Source: Desulfobulbaceae bacterium UBA5611
Lineage (GTDB): Bacteria > Desulfobacterota > Desulfobulbia > Desulfobulbales > Desulfocapsaceae
Reading direction: 5' to 3'
DNA length: 64,000 bases
Assembly (NCBI GenBank): GCA_002424635.1
Contig: DIKT01000021.1
Location: forward strand, 8,082-72,081
Made by a program: the position numbers and the translations under genes. The notes below the pieces were generated by a model that had not been told where the DNA came from, did not search any database, and was given only the letters and a program-made list of their open reading frames with translations. Position 1 is the first letter of the stretch, and each line of letters opens with the position of its first letter. Positions 58,347-64,000 of the stretch are shown in pieces.

Positions 58347-60470
58347 ATGAATCAAACACCAATCAAGATTAAGCCTGGCCTGAAGCAGGAAGCTGTGGCT
58401 GTTTTTGGCATTTTTCTGTCTTGTTTTCTTTTTATTAGTCTGTTGTCGCTGTTCTTTTCCACCGGCCCAAACTGGGGCGGTGAGTTAGGTCGGATTATTG
58501 CCCTGTTTCTGGTCGGTTTTATCGGGGCAGGCGCCTATCTGCTGGCCAGTCTTCTGCTGTTTTTCTCCTTTCTTTATTTTGGCCCATCCATGTGCTTTAA
58601 CCGTTTACCTCAGGTGACCGCTGGTTTAAGCGGCGTGGTCATTGCAGGTTGCGGGCTTCTTTCTGCTCTGTCTCTGCAGGGACTTGTTAATGCGGAGGCA
58701 GGAGGCTTTCTCGGTAAAACTGTCCTGAATCTGCTGCGTTCTATAGTGGGTGGGCCCGGGGCGGTTCTCTTTTTATTATTGATCTTTATTATCTCGATTA
58801 TGCTTTCCACCCGTTTTTCACCCTATGGGCTGACTTCTTTTTTTTGGGGCAGGTTAAGAGCAGGTACCGGGAAAAAAGATTTGCCAAAAAATATGAGACG
58901 CCCGGCAATTATTATTGACTCAGAGGTAGAAAAAAGGCCGGTAAGGACAGAAGGGGCTGGAGCCGAGGCGGTACCATCTTTTGTCAATACAGTACCAATT
59001 GTCAAGGAATCGCCTAAAGCGGCGTCAGAAATGGCCGGAGATGATGATAGCTTTACCCTGCGACCTGTAGCCCGTGGAGAGTGGCGGCTGCCGCCTTTGT
59101 CTTTGCTGGAAAAACCAGGACTGATCCAGCATACAGTCGATAAAGAGGAGTATTATAAAGTCTCTAAACAGCTGGAGCAAAAGCTGATTAACTTTGGCGT
59201 GTCGGGCAAGGTAGTCGGCATCTCGCCGGGTCCGGTGGTTACGACCTATGAATATGCCCCGGCCGCCGGGATAAAAATTAATAAAATTGTCGCTTTGGCC
59301 GATGACTTGGCCCTAGGGCTCAAGGCCCAATCAGTCAGAGTGGTTGGCTCAGTGCCGGGCAAGGCTGCCTTGGGGATAGAAATTCCTAATAAAGATCGCC
59401 AGGTCGTCTATATCCGGGATCTGCTGACCACGGAAAAATATCGTTCTTCAGTGGCTAAACTCTCTATTGCCCTCGGTCTTGATGTAGTGGGCAATCCTGT
59501 TATTGCTGATCTGGCTAAAATGCCCCATCTTCTCATTGCCGGGGCCACCGGGGCCGGCAAGAGCGTGGCTATTAATACCATCATTTCCTCGCTGCTGTAC
59601 AATGCAACCCCTGATGAGGTGCGACTGCTGATGGTCGATCCCAAGCGCATTGAGCTATCAGGTTATGAAGGGATTCCGCATCTGTTGCATCCGGTGGTGG
59701 TGGAGCCGAAGCTCGCTTCGAGAGCATTGCAATGGGCGGTGCGTGAAATGGAAAGGCGTTATCGGCTGCTGGAAGAGGCCAAGGTGAAAAGCTTTGATTC
59801 CTATAATGAGACCGCAAAGGATAAAATTCCTTATATCGTCATAATTGTCGATGAGCTGGCAGATCTGATGATGGTCGCCTCTAAGGATGTGGAGGCGTCC
59901 ATCGCCCGTCTGGCCCAGATGGCCCGAGCCTCAGGTATGCATCTGATCCTGGCCACCCAGCGGCCTTCGGTAGATGTTTTAACCGGTCTTATCAAGGCCA
60001 ATTTTCCGACACGGATCTCTTTTAAAGTGGCTTCCAAGATTGATTCACGCACGATCATAGATAGCTCCGGGGCTGAACATCTTCTTGGGGCTGGAGACAT
60101 GCTCTATCTGCCGTCCGGCAGACCGCTGCAGAGGATACATGGCGCCTATATCTCCGAGGCGGAAACCACCCGGATTGTTGATTTCCTGAAAGGGCAGGGT
60201 AACGCCAGCTATGATGATTCCGTAGTAGCCGAAGTTGAAGAAGATAATGGCAGAATCGATCAACCGGATGAGGATGCCGATGAACGGTACGATGAGGCTA
60301 TCGCTATAGTTTGTGAAGCCGGTCAGGCGTCCATTTCCATGGTCCAGCGCCGCATGCGGGTTGGCTATAACCGGGCAGCACGGTTGATTGAATTAATGGA
60401 AAAAGAAGGTATTGTCGGCCCGGCTGATGGGGCCAAGCCCCGAGAGGTCCTGGTTCGGAAAACATATTAA
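58347..60470 (+). CDS. ftsK: FtsK/SpoIIIE DNA translocase
   Basis: 707 residues from ATG 58347. About four membrane helices lie at 15-165. A linker is followed by the motor: LLIAGATGAGKSVAINTII (Walker A), IVIIVDELADLMM (Walker B) and MHLILATQRPSVDVLTG. The C-terminal gamma winged helix (about 640-705, ISMVQRRMRVGYNRAARLIE) reads KOPS. It pumps the terminus region through the septum for XerCD resolution at dif. The linker is short compared with E. coli FtsK. Ribosome-binding site is weak. Confidence 0.96.
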   Translation: MNQTPIKIKPGLKQEAVAVFGIFLSCFLFISLLSLFFSTGPNWGGELGRIIALFLVGFIGAGAYLLASLLLFFSFLYFGPSMCFNRLPQVTAGLSGVVIAGCGLLSALSLQGLVNAEAGGFLGKTVLNLLRSIVGGPGAVLFLLLIFIISIMLSTRFSPYGLTSFFWGRLRAGTGKKDLPKNMRRPAIIIDSEVEKRPVRTEGAGAEAVPSFVNTVPIVKESPKAASEMAGDDDSFTLRPVARGEWRLPPLSLLEKPGLIQHTVDKEEYYKVSKQLEQKLINFGVSGKVVGISPGPVVTTYEYAPAAGIKINKIVALADDLALGLKAQSVRVVGSVPGKAALGIEIPNKDRQVVYIRDLLTTEKYRSSVAKLSIALGLDVVGNPVIADLAKMPHLLIAGATGAGKSVAINTIISSLLYNATPDEVRLLMVDPKRIELSGYEGIPHLLHPVVVEPKLASRALQWAVREMERRYRLLEEAKVKSFDSYNETAKDKIPYIVIIVDELADLMMVASKDVEASIARLAQMARASGMHLILATQRPSVDVLTGLIKANFPTRISFKVASKIDSRTIIDSSGAEHLLGAGDMLYLPSGRPLQRIHGAYISEAETTRIVDFLKGQGNASYDDSVVAEVEEDNGRIDQPDEDADERYDEAIAIVCEAGQASISMVQRRMRVGYNRAARLIELMEKEGIVGPADGAKPREVLVRKTY

Positions 60471-60498
60471 TATCTGCTTGAGTCAGTGATTAATTTTC

Positions 60499-60527
60499 TT
60501 GACAATCGTTTGGCAACAAATTATAAA
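60499..60527 (+). promoter_or_regulatory. Near-consensus sigma-70 promoter of aprBA
   Basis: TTGACA (perfect), 17 bases, TATAAA (five of six). The transcription start would be near 60534, giving a leader of about 197 bases. This is the strongest promoter seen on the plus strand and suits the abundance of APS reductase. Confidence 0.75.
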
Positions 60528-60614
60528 ATGAAACCTATGAAAAATGAGTGACGGTTCATTTATAATTGTTGATTATTGGTTGTTTTATCATTTTTTTATT
60601 AGTCTGTTTGTAAA

Positions 60615-60644
60615 CCACCACCTTATTTATGAATAAGGTAGTGG
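60615..60644 (+). promoter_or_regulatory. Stem-loop in the aprB leader
   Basis: CCACCACCTTATT-TATG-AATAAGGTAGTGG: 13 positions with one mismatch and a 4-base loop. It sits 86 bases before the aprB ATG. With no U-run it is likely a stabilising or regulatory element. Confidence 0.5.
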
Positions 60645-60730
60645 TGCAGTATGCTTTGTAGTGTTGGAGTTAAAGTTGGCCCAGTCGGTTCTGGGTCGCA
60701 ATAGTAAAAATAAACTGAGGAGGTAGTTTA

Positions 60731-61150
60731 ATGCCAAGTTATGTAGATCCTTCCAAGTGCGATGGTTGCAAGGGTGGAGACAAAACAGCGTGTATGTACA
60801 TTTGTCCCAACGACCTGATGGTACTTAACAAAGAGGAAATGCGTGCCTACAATCAGGAGCCTGATGCCTGCTGGGAATGCTATTCTTGTGTTAAGATTTG
60901 TCCACAGGGTGCAATTTTCGTTCGCGGTTATGATGACTTCGTGCCTATGGGCGGCCAGGTTCATCCAATGCGCAGTGCTTCTGATATCATGTGGACCGTT
61001 AAGTTCCGCAATGGTAATATGAAGCGCTTCAAGTTCCCAGTCCGTACGACTTCTGAAGGTGCTGCCAACGCATATGTAGACCTCAAGGGTGCTAATCTGG
61101 ATGATGAATGTTTGACTCTTGAGTCTGCTCTTCCAACCCCAAAGAAGTAA
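60731..61150 (+). CDS. aprB: Adenylylsulfate (APS) reductase beta subunit
   Basis: 139 residues with the strong ribosome-binding site TGAGGAGGT. Two [4Fe-4S] sites: Cys10, Cys13, Cys21, Cys25, and Cys47, Cys50, Cys53, Cys57. The C-terminal tail (about 85-139) wraps the alpha subunit in the family. It passes electrons to the FAD of AprA for the reduction of APS to sulfite and AMP. Followed by aprA after 66 bases. Confidence 0.98.
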   Translation: MPSYVDPSKCDGCKGGDKTACMYICPNDLMVLNKEEMRAYNQEPDACWECYSCVKICPQGAIFVRGYDDFVPMGGQVHPMRSASDIMWTVKFRNGNMKRFKFPVRTTSEGAANAYVDLKGANLDDECLTLESALPTPKK

Positions 61151-61216
61151 TTCTGACTCTTGACCTTTGAGAAGAATTGCACACAAACTCTTTTAATATT
61201 TTAGGGAGATTTTAAT

Positions 61217-63235
61217 ATGGCATTACCAAATAAACCAAATGGTGAGCTTGCTGCCGTGGTAAATCCAGAGATCGTCGAGCATGATGTTGACGTTCTTATC
61301 GTGGGCGGCGGTATGGCTGCCTGCGGCACAGCTTTTGAGATCAAAAAATGGGCCCCCGCTGATTTGAAGATTACCCTTGTTGATAAAGCCTCCATGGAGC
61401 GTTCCGGTGCTGTTGCCCAGGGACTCTCTGCTATCAACACCTATATCGGCTCAAACCCAATTGAGAACTATGTAAAGATGGTTCGTAATGATCTTATGGG
61501 TGTTGTTCGTGAAGATCTTATCTATGACTGTGGTCGTCACGTAGATGAGTCAGTAAAGCTGTTTGAAGAGTGGGGCCTGCCAATCTGGAAGCTCGATGCG
61601 GATGGCAATAACCTTGATGGTGCTGCCCCAGCCAAGAGCCTGCGTGAAGGCGGTACTCCTGTTCGTACCGGTAAATGGCAGATCATGATCAACGGTGAGT
61701 CTTACAAGTGCATCGTTGCTGAGCCAGCTAAAACCGCACTTGGTGCTGAGAATTGCCTTGAGCGCATCTTTATCGTGAAGATGCTGCTTGACAAGAACAA
61801 AGCAAACCAGATCGCCGGTGCTGTAGGTTTCTCCACTCGTGAGAACAAGGTTCATGTATTCCGTTGCAAGACTGCTCTTGTAGCTTGTGGTGGTGCAGTT
61901 AACATTTTCCGTCCACGGTCAACAGGTGAAGGTAAGGGTCGTGCCTGGTATCCAGTATGGAATGCAGGTTCCACCTACACCATGTGTGCCCAGGTTGGTG
62001 CTACTCTGACCATGATGGAGAATCGTTTCACCCCTGCTCGTTTCAAGGATGGATACGGTCCTGTTGGTGCCTGGTTCCTTCTCTTTAAGGCCAAAGTACA
62101 GAACGGTCTTGGTGAGTTTTATGCTAACAGCCCAGCTGTTAAAGATGAGCTTGAGAAGTTTATGCCTTATGGCGCCTCTGCTGTTACTCCTACCTGTCTG
62201 CGTAACCACTTGATGCTCAATGAGTTGAAAGCCGGACGTGGTCCCATCTACATGGCCACTGATGTTGCTCTGAATGCTTTCCTTGATGCCAAGAAAGCTG
62301 CTGGCATGGACGAGAAAGGTGTAAAGAAATACTGGAAACATCTTGAGTCTGAAGCCTGGGAAGATTTCCTTGACATGTCCGTTGGTCAGGCTGGCCTGTG
62401 GGCTGGTGCCAACATCGAGCCTGAGAAAGTCGGTTCCGAGATTATGCCAACCGAACCATACATGCTGGGATCTCATTCCGGTTGCTGTGGTATCTGGACC
62501 TCCGGTCCAGAGGAAGATTGGGTTCCCAATGTTGCTAACCCATCACGTGCCCACAAGTACAAATGGGGCTACAACCGGATGACCACCGTTGACGGACTCT
62601 TCACTGCTGGTGATGGAGTTGGCGCTTCCGGTCATAAGTTCTCTTCCGGTGCCCATGCTGAGGGTCGTATTGTCGCTAAGCAGATGGTGAAATTCTGTCG
62701 TGACAACGCTAGCTTCAAGCCAGAGCTGAAACAAACCGCTCAGGAGCTTGCTGATGAGATTTATGCACCAGTTCGTCGCTATCATGAATTTGTCGGTGCT
62801 TCTACATCATCAAACGTTAATCCTAATTTCTGCAAACCAGCAGGTATCATGATGCGTTTGATGAAGGCTACCGATGAGTATGGTGGCGGTGTTGCAACCT
62901 ATTATATGACCTCCGGTAAACTGCTGAACATCTGTCTTGATCTTCTGAAAATGCTGCGTGAAGATGCCGAAAAGATGGCGGCTGGCGATCTGCATGAGCT
63001 CCTTCGTGCCTGGGAGAACTACCATCGTATCTGGTGTGTAGAGACCCATATTCGTCATATCGAATTCCGTAAAGAATCCCGTTATCCAGGATTCTACTAT
63101 CGGTCGGATTACCCAACCTGTGATGACGAAAACTGGAAGTGCTTCGTTAACTCTACCTTCAATCCTGAGACTCAGGAATGGTTGTGTGAGAAGGTTGAAT
63201 GTATCAACATCGTTGAGACTGATCCTTGGATCTAA
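61217..63235 (+). CDS. aprA: Adenylylsulfate (APS) reductase alpha subunit
   Basis: 672 residues with TTAGGGAGATTT before the ATG. FAD-binding start VDVLIVGGGMAACGTAFEIK. MERSGAVAQGLSAINTYIGS and LGSHSGCCGIWTSGPEEDW are typical of AprA. FSSGAHAEGRIVAKQM lies in the FAD domain and RHIEFRKESRYPGFYYRSDY near the C-terminus. It is the flavin site of sulfate reduction in the cytoplasm. Codons such as CGT, AAG and GGT are favoured, as expected of a highly expressed gene. Confidence 0.98.
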   Translation: MALPNKPNGELAAVVNPEIVEHDVDVLIVGGGMAACGTAFEIKKWAPADLKITLVDKASMERSGAVAQGLSAINTYIGSNPIENYVKMVRNDLMGVVREDLIYDCGRHVDESVKLFEEWGLPIWKLDADGNNLDGAAPAKSLREGGTPVRTGKWQIMINGESYKCIVAEPAKTALGAENCLERIFIVKMLLDKNKANQIAGAVGFSTRENKVHVFRCKTALVACGGAVNIFRPRSTGEGKGRAWYPVWNAGSTYTMCAQVGATLTMMENRFTPARFKDGYGPVGAWFLLFKAKVQNGLGEFYANSPAVKDELEKFMPYGASAVTPTCLRNHLMLNELKAGRGPIYMATDVALNAFLDAKKAAGMDEKGVKKYWKHLESEAWEDFLDMSVGQAGLWAGANIEPEKVGSEIMPTEPYMLGSHSGCCGIWTSGPEEDWVPNVANPSRAHKYKWGYNRMTTVDGLFTAGDGVGASGHKFSSGAHAEGRIVAKQMVKFCRDNASFKPELKQTAQELADEIYAPVRRYHEFVGASTSSNVNPNFCKPAGIMMRLMKATDEYGGGVATYYMTSGKLLNICLDLLKMLREDAEKMAAGDLHELLRAWENYHRIWCVETHIRHIEFRKESRYPGFYYRSDYPTCDDENWKCFVNSTFNPETQEWLCEKVECINIVETDPWI

Positions 63236-63264
63236 TCTTTTAGAACCTGGTTTCATGATGTAAT

Positions 63265-63305
63265 AAAAAATCTCCAGGAGTCTTCGGATTCCTGGAGATT
63301 TTTTC
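63265..63305 (+). terminator. Strong terminator of aprBA
   Basis: AATCTCCAGGA, a 10-base loop, TCCTGGAGATT (11-bp perfect stem) followed by TTTTCT, with A-runs before it. Confidence 0.92.
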
Positions 63306-63503
63306 TATGTATTGTGATTGATTCAGGTTAAAGGTTTTTCAAACCCTTTGATCTGGATGAGTTACAAAAAATAAGTGACTTGATTGATTTGCTTAACCGG
63401 TAAATTGTAGGTAATAGGAACAGTTGGTTTGGAATTGATGTCTTTGATGCTTTCATCAAAAGACCTTCAAAGTAAATATTAAGAGTATTCATGGAGGAAT
63501 GGT

Positions 63504-64000
63504 ATGACTGACGAGCAAGGCACCTCAGGTGCAATTTTGGTCGTAGGCGGTGGTATCAGTGGGCTGACATCGGCCCTTGAAGCCGCTGAAGTCGGAAATG
63601 ATGTTTTTCTGGTCGAAAAGAACGCCTACTTCGGTGGCCGCGTAGCACAGCTTAATCAATATTTTCCCAAGCTGTGTCCACCAAGCTGTGGCCTTGAGAT
63701 CAATTTTAAAAGAATTAAAGATAATCGCAGAATTCGTCCCTATACCATGACTACCGTTAAGTCGGTAACCGGTGGCCCTGGTAATTATGAAGTGACGTTG
63801 GAGACAGCTCCCAGATATGTCAATGCTAATTGTACTGCCTGCGGAGCATGTGGCAGCGCCTGCCCGGATGAGATTGATAATGAATTCAACCTGGGTATGA
63901 ATAAAAGCAAGGCCGCATATCTTCCTCATGAAATGGCTTTTCCCCGTCGTTATGTGATTAATAAAGCAGCCTTGTCCGCCAATGGTGCGGAGGCAGTGAA
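63504..64000 (+). CDS. qmoA: Quinone-interacting membrane-bound oxidoreductase subunit QmoA (partial)
   Basis: 165 codons visible; the frame runs off the right edge. ATGGAGGAATGGT before the ATG is a strong ribosome-binding site. FAD-binding start AILVVGGGISGLTSALEAAE, then VEKNAYFGGRVAQLNQYFPK, CPPSCGLEINFKRIKDN and an Fe-S-like CTACGACGSACPDE. This is the HdrA-like start of QmoA, which passes electrons from menaquinol to AprBA. The terminator and 200 bases between aprA and qmoA suggest a separate promoter. Confidence 0.93.
   Translation, partial: MTDEQGTSGAILVVGGGISGLTSALEAAEVGNDVFLVEKNAYFGGRVAQLNQYFPKLCPPSCGLEINFKRIKDNRRIRPYTMTTVKSVTGGPGNYEVTLETAPRYVNANCTACGACGSACPDEIDNEFNLGMNKSKAAYLPHEMAFPRRYVINKAALSANGAEAV

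Noticed and set aside
61919..62476. Minus-strand 185-residue frame opposite aprA
   Set aside because: It is a shadow of strongly conserved aprA codons and has no family resemblance or ribosome-binding site.

Overview
The window looks like chromosome from a sulfate-reducing member of the Desulfobacterota, most probably the order Desulfobulbales. The strongest evidence is at the right end: aprB and aprA (both subunits of dissimilatory APS reductase) are followed by the start of qmoA, the usual gene order in sulfate reducers. Supporting evidence is the ferredoxin-linked 2-oxoacid oxidoreductase, a DsrC-family protein, a DHH-CBS-polymerase tRNA nucleotidyltransferase and a complete LPS and murein set typical of a Gram-negative rod. 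The genus is inference. No phage, insertion sequence, CRISPR array or rRNA operon was seen; this is mostly core chromosome.

Layout, left to right. At 1-809 (-) is a cut radical SAM/B12-type protein. At 964-6735 (-) is an envelope operon: lptD, a DHH phosphoesterase, mltB, mltA. At 7187-11527 (+) are a radical SAM protein, an RNase E/G with a long repeat-bearing N-terminus and a hairpin in its leader, and tatC. From 11593 to 15074 lie small genes: DUF523, an FtsB-like protein, an FmdB zinc ribbon, a family-4-like uracil-DNA glycosylase, an ICMT-like membrane protein and a Cys-rich protein. The A-adding tRNA nucleotidyltransferase is at 15107-17785 (-). After a gene-poor gap come korAB and a stress and sulfur cluster (small coiled-coil protein, DsrC-like, bacterioferritin, Cu/Zn SOD), then a large glutamate synthase.

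From 28.2 to 34 kb are a zinc ribbon, a Xer recombinase, rpsU, a glcD-type FAD oxidase, ddl, and serS between tRNA-Ala and tRNA-Pro. The rod-shape operon mreBCD-mrdA-rodA (34.4-40.2 kb) is followed by an HPF-like/cold-shock-domain fusion behind three stem-loops, then polA. A cold-response group (two almost identical csp genes and a DEAD-box helicase) lies at 44-46 kb. thiE with a Cys-rich partner, hflKC with a rhomboid protease, and tRNA-Leu follow.

The riboflavin block starts with ribF (51.6 kb). A TPR / zinc-ribbon-helical-repeat / TPR trio then leads directly into ribE-ribBA-ribH-nusB, and ftsK follows. The window ends with aprBA under a near-consensus promoter and a strong terminator, then qmoA.

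The most original observations are: the leader hairpin and basic repeats of the RNase E/G; the structured leader of the HPF-CSD fusion; a DsrC variant whose C-terminal arm is extended and ends in Cys-Cys beside antioxidant genes; the TPR/helical-repeat trio upstream of riboflavin genes; DNA polymerase I with altered exonuclease residues; and an ICMT-like protein with an unrecognised C-terminal domain. No clearly new multi-gene defence or mobile system was found.
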